Source: Dyella amyloliquefaciens
GTDB taxonomy: Bacteria; Pseudomonadota; Gammaproteobacteria; Xanthomonadales; Rhodanobacteraceae
DNA length: 64,000 nt
Reading direction: 5' to 3'
Assembly: GCF_004296575.1 (NCBI RefSeq)
Contig: NZ_SAYT01000001.1
Location: forward strand, 1-64,000
Both the position numbers and the translations under genes were made by a program. This document shows positions 21,264 to 30,478 of the stretch, piece after piece (position 1 is the first letter of the stretch; every line of letters begins with the position of its first letter). The notes below the pieces were generated by a model. That model was not told the origin of the DNA. It did not search any database and worked only from the letters and a program-made list of their open reading frames with translations.

Positions 21264-23921
21264 TCAGCCGTGCAGCATGCTCTGCACGATTTCATTGAGA
21301 TTGCGAGAAAGGCCCGGATGCGCAGCCACCGATTCGATCGCGCTGCGCGCGAGCGTGCGGCGTCCCGGCTCGAGGCGCTGCCAGCCATTGAACGCCGTCG
21401 CCATGCGTGCAGCGATCTGCGGGTTCAATGCATCCAGCTGCTTCAGGCGTTCGGCCAGCAACTGATAGCCGCCGCCGTCCGGCCGATGAAAACCATTCGG
21501 ATTGCCGCGCGCCCAGGCGCCAAACAGCGAGTTCACGCGATTGGGATTCTTCAGCGTGAAGGCGGCATCGGCTTCCAGCGCGCGTACGCGCTCAAGCACG
21601 ACTTCGCCGGGCAGCTGCGTCTGCACCGAGAACCACTTGTCCATGGCGAGCGGGTTGTCCGCGTAGCGTTCACGGAAGTGCAGCAAGGCGGCGTGGGCTT
21701 GAGGTGCGTCGCCGCGCACCAGCACGCTGAGCGCAGCGAGGCGGTCGGTCATGCTTGGCGCGTTGTCGTACTGCAGCGTGGCCAGCGTATGCGCCGTCCA
21801 TGGATCGATGCGCGACAGCAGTTCCAGCACGCGGCGCTTCAGTCGGCGATGAGCCTGGCTGGCGGCATCGAGCTGCAGGTTGGTGTGCGCGGCGAGGGAT
21901 TCGTAGCGACGCTGCAAGGCTTCCTGTCCGATCCGCACGGCCAGGTGTTCCTGCAGCTGCTGGCGCAGCGTGTGCACGTGGGATGGGTTGACCTGACGTT
22001 CGCGCTCGGAAAGCTCGATCTCGCCGGGCGGCGTGAGCAGGTCGGCCAGCAGCGCCGCATCCAGCGAGCCGTCGTTGAACAGCGCAGCCAGCGCTTCGCA
22101 CCAGGCGTCGAGCGCGCGGGTGTCGTCACCGTCGCGCAGGTTGTCATAGGCACGAGTGGCAAGCTGTTGGCCGGCCTCCCAGCGATTGAAGCCATCAGGA
22201 TCGTGGCGCAGCAGCAAGGCGAGATCGGCGGGCGCATAAGCGCATTCAAGGATGACCGGGGCGGAAAAACCGCGCAGCAGAGAGGGCACCGGCGCGTCGT
22301 TCACCTGCTGGAACACGAACTGCTGTTCGGCGCGATCCAGCACCACGACACGCTCGGTCGCACCCGATGCATCCGCCTTGTCGCCCGCCAGGTGCAGCGG
22401 AATCATGTGGCCCGCGCGATCGAACAAGGCCAGCTTCACCGGTATCGGCAGCGCCTGCTTGTGTGACTGTTGGGGCGTGGGCGGCGTGTGTTGCGACAGC
22501 GTCAGCGTGTAGCTGCGATGCGCGGCGTCGTAATGGCCGCGCGCGGACAGGCGCGGCGTGCCGGCCTGCGAATACCACGCGAGGTACGGCGAGAGGTCGA
22601 TGCCGTTGGCCTCGCTCAGGGCGCCGAGGAAATCCTCCAGCGTGGCGGCGCGACCGTCGTTGCGGGAGAAGTACAGATCCATGCCACGACGGAAGCCTTC
22701 GCGACCCAGGCGCCCCGCGATCATGCGCACCAGCTCCGAGCCCTTCTCGTAGACGGTGGCGGTGTAGAAATTGTTGATCTCGCTGTACTGCGCCGGACGC
22801 ACCGGATGCGCCAGCGGACCGGCATCTTCCGGAAACTGCGCGCGGCGCAGCAGGGCCACGTCCTCGATGCGCTTGAGCGCCGGGGAATTCATGTCCGCCG
22901 AGAACTGCTGCTCGCGGAACACGGTGAGGCCTTCCTTCAGCGATAGCTGGAACCAGTCGCGGCAGGTGACGCGATTGCCGCTCCAGTTGTGGAAGTACTC
23001 GTGCGCCACCACGGCTTCCACCGCGCGGTACTCGTCGTCCGTGCTGGAGTCGGGATCCGCCAGCAGGTACTTCGCATTGAAGATGTTGAGTCCCTTGTTT
23101 TCCATCGCGCCCATGTTGAAGTCGTGCGTGGCGACGACATGGAACACATCGAGGTCGTACTCACGGCCGTAGACCTGCTCGTCCCAGCGCATGGAGCGCT
23201 CCAGCGCATCCATCGCGTATCCGCACTGGCCGATGGCGTCCGGTTCGGCCCAGATCACCAGCTTCACCGATCGACCGCTGCCGGTCACATAGTCGTGCTC
23301 AAGCTTCTGCAGCCGTCCGGCCACCAGGGCAAACAGGTAGCTGGGCTTGGGGTGCGGGTCGACGAAGCGGGCCCAGTGCCGGCCGCCTTCCAGTGCGCCT
23401 TCGCCATCCGGATTGCCGCCGGCCAGCAGCACCGGGAAGCGGTCGCGATCGGCGCGCAGGGTGACGGTGTAGCTCGCCAGCACGTCGGGACGGTCCGGGA
23501 AGAAGGTGATGTGGCGGAAGCCTTCGGCCTCGCACTGGGTGAGCAGGAAGCCGCGTTCACGGGGGCCCGAGAGGTACAAGCCTTCCAGCGCCGTATTGGC
23601 CGCCGGCTGCAGGCGGACGCGCGTTTCCAGCACGCTGCCGTCGCGCACGCCATCCACTTCCAGCACGGTGTCTGTGTAGCGCCAGGCGTGGTCGGCGAGC
23701 GGCTGGCCGTCGAGCTCGATCGACAACAGCTCCATTCCTTCGCCATCCAGACGCAGTGGCCCCTGTTGCGCAGGGTCGCCCTGCAGATGCAGGCGCGAGG
23801 TCACCTCGGTGGTGTCGATGCCGAGGTCGAAGGTCAGTTCCACCTGCGATACGCGCCAGGCAGGGGCACGATAGTCGCTGAGTCGGACCGGGGCAGGAGA
23901 GGTGTCGCTTCGGTTGTTCAT
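21264..23921 (-). CDS. pepN: Aminopeptidase N (M1 family metallopeptidase)
   Basis: This 885-residue protein has the length and layout of PepN. An N-terminal beta domain is followed by the exopeptidase signature GAMENKG, the zinc motif HEYFHNW (HExxH) with the downstream glutamate in LKEGLT, and a long alpha-helical C-terminal domain. The enzyme removes N-terminal residues from peptides in the cytoplasm. The ATG at 23921 starts about 65 bases from the divergent aldose epimerase gene. Confidence 0.96.
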   Translation of the reverse strand: MNNRSDTSPAPVRLSDYRAPAWRVSQVELTFDLGIDTTEVTSRLHLQGDPAQQGPLRLDGEGMELLSIELDGQPLADHAWRYTDTVLEVDGVRDGSVLETRVRLQPAANTALEGLYLSGPRERGFLLTQCEAEGFRHITFFPDRPDVLASYTVTLRADRDRFPVLLAGGNPDGEGALEGGRHWARFVDPHPKPSYLFALVAGRLQKLEHDYVTGSGRSVKLVIWAEPDAIGQCGYAMDALERSMRWDEQVYGREYDLDVFHVVATHDFNMGAMENKGLNIFNAKYLLADPDSSTDDEYRAVEAVVAHEYFHNWSGNRVTCRDWFQLSLKEGLTVFREQQFSADMNSPALKRIEDVALLRRAQFPEDAGPLAHPVRPAQYSEINNFYTATVYEKGSELVRMIAGRLGREGFRRGMDLYFSRNDGRAATLEDFLGALSEANGIDLSPYLAWYSQAGTPRLSARGHYDAAHRSYTLTLSQHTPPTPQQSHKQALPIPVKLALFDRAGHMIPLHLAGDKADASGATERVVVLDRAEQQFVFQQVNDAPVPSLLRGFSAPVILECAYAPADLALLLRHDPDGFNRWEAGQQLATRAYDNLRDGDDTRALDAWCEALAALFNDGSLDAALLADLLTPPGEIELSERERQVNPSHVHTLRQQLQEHLAVRIGQEALQRRYESLAAHTNLQLDAASQAHRRLKRRVLELLSRIDPWTAHTLATLQYDNAPSMTDRLAALSVLVRGDAPQAHAALLHFRERYADNPLAMDKWFSVQTQLPGEVVLERVRALEADAAFTLKNPNRVNSLFGAWARGNPNGFHRPDGGGYQLLAERLKQLDALNPQIAARMATAFNGWQRLEPGRRTLARSAIESVAAHPGLSRNLNEIVQSMLHG

Positions 23922-23987
23922 CGGCGCTGCTGGGGTGGAAGGGACTAGTCAGGCTAACATGCGGGCCTTTCCAGGCAGGACAAGGCG

Positions 23988-24992
23988 ATGGCGGAGTATC
24001 TGGCGGAACGCGCCCGGTTGGGGAGCCACGAGCTGGCTGTGCTGACCGATGTGGCCCACGGATGGCGTGTGCGTATCGCGCTACGCGGCGCCACCCTGCT
24101 GAGCTTCGAGGTGCCGTCGTCGGAGGGCACCTGGGACATCGCGGACGGCTACCGCGACGCCGATGAGCTGGAGTCGCGCCCCAGCTCCCGTTTTGCCGTC
24201 ATGGTGCCGTTTGCCAACCGCATTGCCGATGCCCGCTATCCGTTCGACGGGGAAACCCATGACCTGCAGCCCGGTGTGGAGGGCGCCTCGCGTGCCGCGC
24301 GGCACGGTTTCGTGCGTGGCGTGGACTTCGAGCTGGCGGAGCTATCCGCTGATGCTCACGCGGCGCGGGTGACCTTCACCACGCAGGCGATCCGGCCGGG
24401 TGTGCATCCGGGATATCCCTTCGCCATCGATCTCGCCGTCACCTATACGCTCGATGCCGGTGGTCTCACGATCGAAGCCGTCATGCGCAACGTGGGCGAA
24501 CATGCGGCGCCGTGTTTCTTCGGTTGGCATCCGTATTTCCGCCTTAGCGAGCAGCCCATTGAAGGTTGGGAGCTGCAGATTCCCGCCGACAGCGTGGTGC
24601 GTACCGACGCCGACTTCATCCCGCTGCCCGGCGAAGGCGCCCGCCTGCCGATGGACCACGCACCGGAGGTCGATTTCCGCCAGTTGCAGGCGATCGGTCC
24701 GCGCGAGCTCAACCACGCCTTCGCCGACCTTCGCTGCGACACCGACGGTCGTGCGCGTACCCGGTTGCGCGATCCCGCCACCGGCCTGAGCATTGCGGTG
24801 TGGCAAACCACGGGCGTCATGCTTGCTTTCACCGCCGATACGGTGACGCGCGATGTGCGTCGCTCGGTCGCGCTGGAGCCGATGGAAAGCTGGGCCGATG
24901 CCTTCAACCGGCCCGATTGCGCAGACGCCATCCGGCTGGAGCCCGGCGCCGAGCGGCGCTTCCTTTGTGGTGTGGAGATCGAAAGCCCATGA
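23988..24992 (+). CDS. Aldose 1-epimerase family protein
   Basis: This 334-residue GalM-type sugar mutarotase-like protein has the motif FANRIADARYPFDG (the usual PNRI..G..F.G), the catalytic His in FGWHPYF and a candidate catalytic Glu in ALEPMESW near the C-terminus. These proteins interconvert alpha and beta anomers of aldoses; the sugar is not predictable. Its stop overlaps the ATG of the next gene (ATGA), so the two are translationally coupled. Confidence 0.87.
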   Translation: MAEYLAERARLGSHELAVLTDVAHGWRVRIALRGATLLSFEVPSSEGTWDIADGYRDADELESRPSSRFAVMVPFANRIADARYPFDGETHDLQPGVEGASRAARHGFVRGVDFELAELSADAHAARVTFTTQAIRPGVHPGYPFAIDLAVTYTLDAGGLTIEAVMRNVGEHAAPCFFGWHPYFRLSEQPIEGWELQIPADSVVRTDADFIPLPGEGARLPMDHAPEVDFRQLQAIGPRELNHAFADLRCDTDGRARTRLRDPATGLSIAVWQTTGVMLAFTADTVTRDVRRSVALEPMESWADAFNRPDCADAIRLEPGAERRFLCGVEIESP

Positions 24993-25954
24993 GTTCCACG
25001 ATGAATCGCGCCGCGTTGCCGACCTTCGCCCAGGTGCAGGAAGCCGCCGAGCGCATTGCGCCGTATGCCGTGCAGACGCCGGTGCTGCGCAGTGCCACGC
25101 TGAACGCGCTGGCGGGAGCGGAGCTGTATTTCAAGTGCGAGAACTTGCAGCGCGGCGGGGCCTTCAAGTTCCGTGGCGCCTGCAATGCCGTGTGGTCGAT
25201 GGACGATGCGTTGGCCGCCAATGGCGTGGTCACGCATTCCTCGGGCAACCATGGCAACGCGCTGGCGCTGGCGGCGGCTACGCGCGGGATTCCGGCGCAC
25301 GTGATCGTTCCCGATGGCGCCGTGCGCACCAAGGTCGAGGCGATCGAGCGCGCCGGTGCGATCCTGCATCGCTGTGAGCCGACGCAGGCAGCACGCGAAG
25401 CCAAGGCGGACGAAGTGCAGCGTGCCACCGGTGCAGAGCTGGTACACCCGTTCTCCGACACCCGCGTGATGGCGGGCCAGGGCACGGCCGTGCTTGAGTT
25501 GCTGCAGCAGTCCGGCGGCCTGGATGCCGTGATCACGCCGATCGGCGGCGGCGGGCTGATCGCCGGCACGGCGATTGCGGCGCATGGCGTGGCACCGCAG
25601 CTGGAAGTGCATGGCGCGGAACCGACCGGCGCCGATGACGCGGCGCGTTCGCTTGCCCAGGGCCACCGCGTGGGTCCGTTCGTACCGGACACCGTTTGCG
25701 ATGGCCTGCGTACGTTGATCGGCGAAACGAACTTCGAGGCGCTGCGCATGCATCGCGTGGAAGTGACCACGGTGAGCGACGACGAGGTTGTCGCTGCGAT
25801 GCGACTGCTGTGGAATGAGTTGAAGATCGTGGTGGAGCCTTCCAGTGCGACGGTGCTGGCGGCGGTGCTGAAGCGGCCGGAGCGATTCAAGGGCAAGCGC
25901 GTGGGCTTGATCCTGACCGGTGGTAACGTCGATCTCGACGCGCTGCCCTGGTAA
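24989..25954 (+). CDS. PLP-dependent threonine/serine dehydratase-like enzyme
   Basis: This 321-residue fold-type II PLP enzyme has the Schiff-base lysine in GAFKFRGA, the substrate loop SSGNHGNALA and the phosphate-binding glycine loop GGGGLIAG. It is short and lacks the regulatory ACT domain of biosynthetic IlvA. Catabolic threonine dehydratase, serine racemase and hydroxyaspartate ammonia-lyase are therefore all possible. The start at 24989 overlaps the epimerase stop. The pair ends at a REP pair just after the stop codon. Confidence 0.88.
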   Translation: MSSTMNRAALPTFAQVQEAAERIAPYAVQTPVLRSATLNALAGAELYFKCENLQRGGAFKFRGACNAVWSMDDALAANGVVTHSSGNHGNALALAAATRGIPAHVIVPDGAVRTKVEAIERAGAILHRCEPTQAAREAKADEVQRATGAELVHPFSDTRVMAGQGTAVLELLQQSGGLDAVITPIGGGGLIAGTAIAAHGVAPQLEVHGAEPTGADDAARSLAQGHRVGPFVPDTVCDGLRTLIGETNFEALRMHRVEVTTVSDDEVVAAMRLLWNELKIVVEPSSATVLAAVLKRPERFKGKRVGLILTGGNVDLDALPW

Positions 25955-25967
25955 AGCGAAACCTGGT

Positions 25968-26036
25968 GTAGGAGCGCACCCAGTGCGCGATCGCGGCTTG
26001 CGGGGCGCGCCAATCGCGCACTGGGAGCGCTCCTAC
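25968..26036. repeat. REP inverted pair (type A)
   Basis: Two copies of a 24-base repeat starting GTAGGAGCGC face each other with a ~20-base spacer. The left arm is at 25968-25991 and the right arm at 26013-26036. They differ at one position. The unit has a GTAG head plus an imperfect internal palindrome, as in REP/BIME elements. A third copy of the same arm is at 170-193. Confidence 0.85.
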
Positions 26037-26044
26037 AGGCAGCA

Positions 26045-26926
26045 TCAGGCCTTGCGCAGGCGCAGTCCGCTCACCGCGAACAGCCCCAGCAGCACGAAGG
26101 CGATGCCGAGCCATTCCATAGCACTGGGTTGTTCGTGCAGGATCACCCATGCCAGCAGCACGCTCATGATCGGCACGCCCAGGCTGGCGAGGCTCGCCAC
26201 CGCCGTGGGCAGGCGTTGCAACACGATCAGCCACAAGCCCCAGGCGATGCTCGAAGCCATCACCACGCTGTAGGCGAGGCAACCGATGAACTGCCAGTTC
26301 CACTCGATGGAACGTTGCGGCACGCACAGCGCAATCACCACCAGCATCAGCGCGCCGAACAGCATCTGCCAGGCCGTGAGGTTCAATGGCGAGGGTGCGT
26401 AACGAAGGAACACCCGCTTGCTCAGTACCGTGCCCATGGCCCACGCGGCGCCCGCGCCGATGGCCAGCACGGTACTGCCGGTATTCCCGAGGCCATGCCA
26501 GGGTTCGATGATGCAGATGAGACCGATGGCGGCGAGGCCCAGGCCCAGCCATCGCCGTGGCGTGAGGCGCTCCTGCAGGATCAGCCAGGCGAGCAGCACC
26601 GCCCAGAATGGCATGGTGTAGGCCAGCAGCGCGACACGGCCGGCGCCGCCACTCACCAGCGCCCACTGGCCCAGGCCCTGGAAGGCCGCGGTCTGGCACA
26701 AGCCGATCAGGATGGTGGGCAGCAGCGGCGGTGGGCGCAGTGATTGCCGTGTCGCCAGCAACACGCCGAACAGCACCAGCGCGCCGAGAACGTAACGGAT
26801 CGCGGCAAAGTCGAACGGTCCCGCGTGCTGCAACACCTGCTTCATCACCACCCAGCTGTATGCCCAGATGACGATGGTGGCCAGTAGCGCCAACACGGCG
26901 CCGCGCGATTGCGAAGTTGCAGTCAT
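26045..26926 (-). CDS. EamA/DMT-family permease
   Basis: This 293-residue integral membrane protein has about ten hydrophobic helices and the two EamA repeats. A conserved ATIVIWAYSWVVMK opens repeat one. The second repeat begins near LAIGAGAAWAMGTVLSKR, and GVPIMSVLLAWVILHEQPSA comes near the end. The family exports or imports small metabolites, often amino acids; the substrate is unknown. I use ATG 26926; a GTG three codons upstream is the alternative. It is divergent from tag and convergent with the dehydratase gene. Confidence 0.88.
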   Translation of the reverse strand: MTATSQSRGAVLALLATIVIWAYSWVVMKQVLQHAGPFDFAAIRYVLGALVLFGVLLATRQSLRPPPLLPTILIGLCQTAAFQGLGQWALVSGGAGRVALLAYTMPFWAVLLAWLILQERLTPRRWLGLGLAAIGLICIIEPWHGLGNTGSTVLAIGAGAAWAMGTVLSKRVFLRYAPSPLNLTAWQMLFGALMLVVIALCVPQRSIEWNWQFIGCLAYSVVMASSIAWGLWLIVLQRLPTAVASLASLGVPIMSVLLAWVILHEQPSAMEWLGIAFVLLGLFAVSGLRLRKA

Positions 26927-27153
26927 GGAGATCACGTGAAGGCGAGGACGCGTGCGGCAGGTCGTGCCCTTGTTCCGTACGCATGGGTGGGATAGCGTCG
27001 TTGCTCCCCTGCCAACTTACAAGGGGATGCGCGTGGCCGGACCGGGTTCATGGCTTGCCCCCGTGCCCCACACCAGGTTGGCAGCGTTGATCGGCATCGT
27101 CATCGGTTTTCGTGGAAGCTGCGGCGCGCCCGCGGCGTGAGAGGAATCAGGAC

Positions 27154-27732
27154 ATGGCATCGAGTTCGGCAAAGACCATGAAGCGCTGCGCTTGGGGCGA
27201 CAGCGCAGACATGCACGACTACCACGACACCGAGTGGGGCGCGCCGCTGCATGACGACCAGATGCTGTTCGAATTCCTGTGCCTGGAAGGCGCGCAGGCG
27301 GGATTGTCCTGGCGCACCATCCTGCTGAAGCGAGACAACTACCGCCGAGTGTTCCACGACTTCGACATCGAACGCGTGGCGGCGATGAAGGATCGCGAGC
27401 TGGAAAAAGCCCTGCTCGATCCCGGCATCGTGCGCAACCGACTCAAGGTTTACGCGGCGCGCGACAACGCTGTGGCTTCGCTCAAGGTGATTGACGAACT
27501 CGGCAGCCTCGACGGCTACCTGTGGTCATTCGTGGACGGCAAGCCGCTCCGCAATCGGTGGACCGGCCAGGGCGATGTGCCAGCCAGCACGCCGGTTTCC
27601 GACCGCATGAGCAAGGACCTGAAGAAGCGCGGCTTCCGCTTCGTGGGCACCACCATCTGCTATGCCTTCATGCAGGCTACCGGCATGGTCAACGACCATG
27701 TGGTGGGGTGTTTTCGCTACAAGCAGGTCTAG
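27154..27732 (+). CDS. tag: DNA-3-methyladenine glycosylase I
   Basis: This 192-residue protein of the Tag family excises 3-methyladenine from alkylated DNA. Visible signatures are KRCAWGDSADMHDYHDTEWG, then FEFLCLEGAQAGLSW with the conserved glutamate, and the zinc residues: the N-terminal Cys and His, and the C-terminal His and Cys in MVNDHVVGCF. The ATG at 27154 follows GAGG by about 9 bases. The frame open from 27112 adds 14 residues without support. A REP pair follows the stop. Confidence 0.95.
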   Translation: MASSSAKTMKRCAWGDSADMHDYHDTEWGAPLHDDQMLFEFLCLEGAQAGLSWRTILLKRDNYRRVFHDFDIERVAAMKDRELEKALLDPGIVRNRLKVYAARDNAVASLKVIDELGSLDGYLWSFVDGKPLRNRWTGQGDVPASTPVSDRMSKDLKKRGFRFVGTTICYAFMQATGMVNDHVVGCFRYKQV

Positions 27733-27753
27733 CGGTCCACCCGTCGGCTCATT

Positions 27754-27914
27754 TGTGGGAGCGCACCCTGTGCGCGACGGGACGAAGCGCAACCATCACG
27801 ATCAAGGTCGCTGCGGTGGTCTCGCCAGACTTCCTGTACAGGTCAACACCACTGGGTCGATGCTGCCTCTCGGCGATATCAGCGCCGCGGTCGCGCACAG
27901 GGTGCGCTCCCACA
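27754..27914. repeat. REP inverted pair (type B)
   Basis: A 25-base unit starting TGTGGGAGCGCACC at 27754-27778 is repeated exactly in inverted orientation at 27890-27914, with ~110 bases between. It lies between the convergent tag and bioC genes. The same unit pair occurs at 31681-31763. Confidence 0.88.
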
Positions 27915-27934
27915 AGAGTGCGGTGACCGTGGCG

Positions 27935-28816
27935 TCAACGCCGACGTGAGCCGCGCAGGCTGTCGATCGAGAAGCTGGCGATCTCACCGCCGCCTGCCAT
28001 CCGGCGTGACTGGCCCGGCGGCGGGCCCCAGGCATGCGCGGTGACCACTTCCCAGGTGGCGGGAATGCGGCCGTCGACGCGCATGGTTTCGTAGGCGGCG
28101 AGCATGCGCTGGTAGTGGCGCTTGCCGAGCAGGTGGCGTTCGCGTTCGCGATCGGCATTGGTGGCACCCAGGCCCTGCAGCTCCTTCAGCAGCATGCGGG
28201 GCTCGCTGTAGGTGAGCGTGTAGCGGTCGACGTCGAGCACGGGGTCGCGCAGGCCGGCATTGATCATCGCGTCGCCGAGATCGTGCATGTCGAGGAAGCG
28301 GCTCACGTGCGGCTGCTCATCGGCTTGCGCCCAGGCGGCGCGCAGCTCTTTCAGCGTGTCGGGGCCGAAGGTGGAATACACCAGCAAGCCGCCGGGCTTG
28401 AGCACGCGCACGCATTCGCCGAACAGCGCGGGCAGGTCGTCGATCCACTGGAAGCAGAGGTTCGAATGCAGCACGTCCACGCTGTGGTCGGGCAGCGGCA
28501 GCGAGGTGGCTTCGGCGCACACGCGCTGGAACGGCTTCAGCCAGCTCATATGCTTCTTCGCCGCACGCAGCATCGGCAGCGCCAGATCCATCGCGATGAC
28601 CTGTGCCTTGGGGTAGCGCTTGCGCAAAAGCGAGGTGCCGCGGCCGGTGCCGGCGCCGACATCGATCACGCGTTCGGGCGTTTCCAGGTAGAAGCCCAGG
28701 CGGTCGATCAGCAGCGTCTGTACTTCCTGCTGAAGCGTGTCGTGCTGTTCGTAGGTCGCGGCGGCGCGGCTGAAGTTGCGCCGCACCTGGCGCTGGTCGA
28801 CATGCGAAGAACTCAT
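27935..28816 (-). CDS. bioC: Malonyl-ACP O-methyltransferase BioC
   Basis: This 293-residue class I SAM methyltransferase has motif I VIDVGAGTGRGTSLL, an acidic loop near AMDLALPML and a post-motif LHSNLCFQWIDD typical of BioC. BioC methylates malonyl-ACP to start pimelate synthesis for biotin. The start ATG 28816 overlaps the bioH stop (ATGA), so it is the last gene of the bioB-bioF-trhO-bioH-bioC transcript. A REP pair lies just after the stop. Confidence 0.93.
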   Translation of the reverse strand: MSSSHVDQRQVRRNFSRAAATYEQHDTLQQEVQTLLIDRLGFYLETPERVIDVGAGTGRGTSLLRKRYPKAQVIAMDLALPMLRAAKKHMSWLKPFQRVCAEATSLPLPDHSVDVLHSNLCFQWIDDLPALFGECVRVLKPGGLLVYSTFGPDTLKELRAAWAQADEQPHVSRFLDMHDLGDAMINAGLRDPVLDVDRYTLTYSEPRMLLKELQGLGATNADRERERHLLGKRHYQRMLAAYETMRVDGRIPATWEVVTAHAWGPPPGQSRRMAGGGEIASFSIDSLRGSRRR

Positions 28817-29583
28817 CGGAACGTATCCAGCAAGGGCATCAGCGCCGCCTTGACGGCATCGGCGTAGCCGAAGAACGGCGCATGGCCGGCGTGGGCGACT
28901 TCGACATAGCTGCCGTGCGCCTGTTCGGCGGACCACGCCATCGCGGGCGGCGGCACCAGTCGGTCGCGATGACCGGCGATCCACACGTTGGGCACCGACA
29001 ACGAAGCGAGGTCGGCGCGGCGGTCGGAGGTTTCCAGGATGCGGATGCCATCCTGCAGCACGCGCAGGTCCGGCTCGCCGCGCGTAAACATCAGACTGCG
29101 CAGGTGGCGCAGTTCGGCGCGCGGATCGGGGCTGCCCATCGCCTCCAGCGCGATGAAACGTTCGAGCGTGGCGTGGTAGTCGGTTTCCAGGTCTTCAGCG
29201 AGCTGGCGCACCAGCTTCGGATCGCTGCCGTAGGGCCAGCTCTCGTCGCGCGAGAATTTCGGTGTACCGCAGATGACGCCGAGGCCGCAGGCATGCTGCG
29301 GACGCTCCAGCGCGGCCGTCATCGCGATGAGTCCGCCCAGCGACCATCCGATCCAGATCGCGCGCGGCGTGCGTTCGGCGATGGCCTGTACGCAGGCCGA
29401 AGGCGTCAGCGGCAGGTCGCTGTGGCGCGAGTAGCCGTGGCCGGGGAGATCCACCACGTGCAGCGTGCAGCGGTCGGCCAGCACCTCGCACAAGGGTTCC
29501 ATCATGCCGCCGTGCATGGCCCAGCCGTGCAGGATCACCGCGGGGATCTCGCCGTGGCCGTGGGTTTCGATGTGGAGCGTCAT
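28813..29583 (-). CDS. bioH: Pimeloyl-ACP methyl ester carboxylesterase BioH
   Basis: This 256-residue alpha/beta hydrolase has the catalytic triad Ser81 (GWSLGG), Asp207 (GHRDRLVP) and His234 (HAGHAPF). BioH removes the methyl ester from pimeloyl-ACP, ending the BioC-started detour. Its ATG overlaps the trhO stop as ATGA, and its own stop overlaps bioC. The link to trhO is made by a repeat element (see 29595-29715). Confidence 0.94.
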   Translation of the reverse strand: MTLHIETHGHGEIPAVILHGWAMHGGMMEPLCEVLADRCTLHVVDLPGHGYSRHSDLPLTPSACVQAIAERTPRAIWIGWSLGGLIAMTAALERPQHACGLGVICGTPKFSRDESWPYGSDPKLVRQLAEDLETDYHATLERFIALEAMGSPDPRAELRHLRSLMFTRGEPDLRVLQDGIRILETSDRRADLASLSVPNVWIAGHRDRLVPPPAMAWSAEQAHGSYVEVAHAGHAPFFGYADAVKAALMPLLDTFR

Positions 29584-30449
29584 GGCGTATCGACCCCCTC
29601 TCCACTTTGGGGAGAGGGTTGGGGTGAGGGGCGGGTGCTCGCGAAAGCATCGCTTGGTGCGGGCGTGTCGCTGGATTGGCCCCTCACCCCAGCCCTCTCC
29701 CCGAAGGGGAGAGGGAGCAAAGCGGCGGGCGCCAGGCCCTTGTCCACCGCGCCGCGCTCATCGAACACGAAGCAGCCGCCGTTCCAGTGCGTGCCGTCGG
29801 TTTCCTCGAAGTACTTCAGGATGCCGCCTTCGAGCTGGTACACGTGCTCCATGCCGATGTCCTGCATGTGCAGCACTGCCTTTTCGCAGCGGATGCCGCC
29901 GGTGCAGTACGACACCACGGTCTTGCCTTCGTAGCGCGCGCGATCGGCGGCGATGGCCTCCGGAAACTCCGTGAAGCTCCCGATGCGGTAATCCACGGCG
30001 TTGTCGAACAGGCCGACGTCGGTTTCGTAATCGTTGCGCGTATCCAGCAGCATGACCTCCCGGCCATCATCGTCGTGCCCTTGGGCCAGCCAGCGCTGCA
30101 GTGTCACCGGCGCGACCGAGGGCGCGCGCGCGCCTTCCGGACGAATCGCCGGCATGCGCATGGTGATGATTTCCTTCTTCAGCCTCACGCGCATGCGTCC
30201 GAACGGCACCTCGTCGGAGATGGACTCCTTGGGTTCCAGCCCGGCGAAGCGCGGGTCTTCCCGTAGCCAGTTCATGAACGCATCGATCGGCTCACGCGGT
30301 CCGGCCAGGAACAGGTTGATGCCTTCAGGGGCAAGCAGGATGGTGCCCATGAGTTCCAGCGCGGTGCAGCGCTCGAGCACGCGTTCGCGCAGCGCAGGCA
30401 GGTCGTCCAGGCTGACGAAGCGATAGGCGGAGAGATTGAGGATGGACAT
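29580..30449 (-). CDS. trhO: tRNA uridine(34) hydroxylase TrhO (rhodanese domain, former UPF0176)
   Basis: This 289-residue protein has an N-terminal acylphosphatase-like domain (about 1-95) and a rhodanese domain with the active-site loop YCTGGIRCE (Cys182, Cys188). TrhO hydroxylates U34 of some tRNAs. Residues from about 245 to the end are encoded by the inverted repeat at 29595-29715 ([12 protein letters not shown] and [10 protein letters not shown] tails) and are unlikely to belong to the original protein. The family normally has other sequence or ends here. I use ATG 30449; an ATG ten codons upstream is possible. The gene lies inside the biotin operon, 29 bases after bioF. Confidence 0.9.
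   Translation of the reverse strand: MSILNLSAYRFVSLDDLPALRERVLERCTALELMGTILLAPEGINLFLAGPREPIDAFMNWLREDPRFAGLEPKESISDEVPFGRMRVRLKKEIITMRMPAIRPEGARAPSVAPVTLQRWLAQGHDDDGREVMLLDTRNDYETDVGLFDNAVDYRIGSFTEFPEAIAADRARYEGKTVVSYCTGGIRCEKAVLHMQDIGMEHVYQLEGGILKYFEETDGTHWNGGCFVFDERGAVDKGLAPAALLPLPFGERAGVRGQSSDTPAPSDAFASTRPSPQPSPQSGEGVDTP
29595..29715. repeat. Large inverted repeat of the CCCTCTCC/GGGGTGAGGG family
   Basis: Two ~37-base arms (29595-29632 and 29679-29715) are near-perfect inverted copies. Each arm contains its own small hairpin (CCCTCTCC facing GGAGAGGG) next to GGTGAGGGGC-type sequence. Elements of this kind are known as dispersed repeats in gammaproteobacterial genomes. Here the element lies inside an open reading frame and encodes the C-terminal tail of trhO. 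Confidence 0.85.
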
Positions 30450-30478
30450 GGAGGGGGACGGGTACGGCAAGGCCGCCA

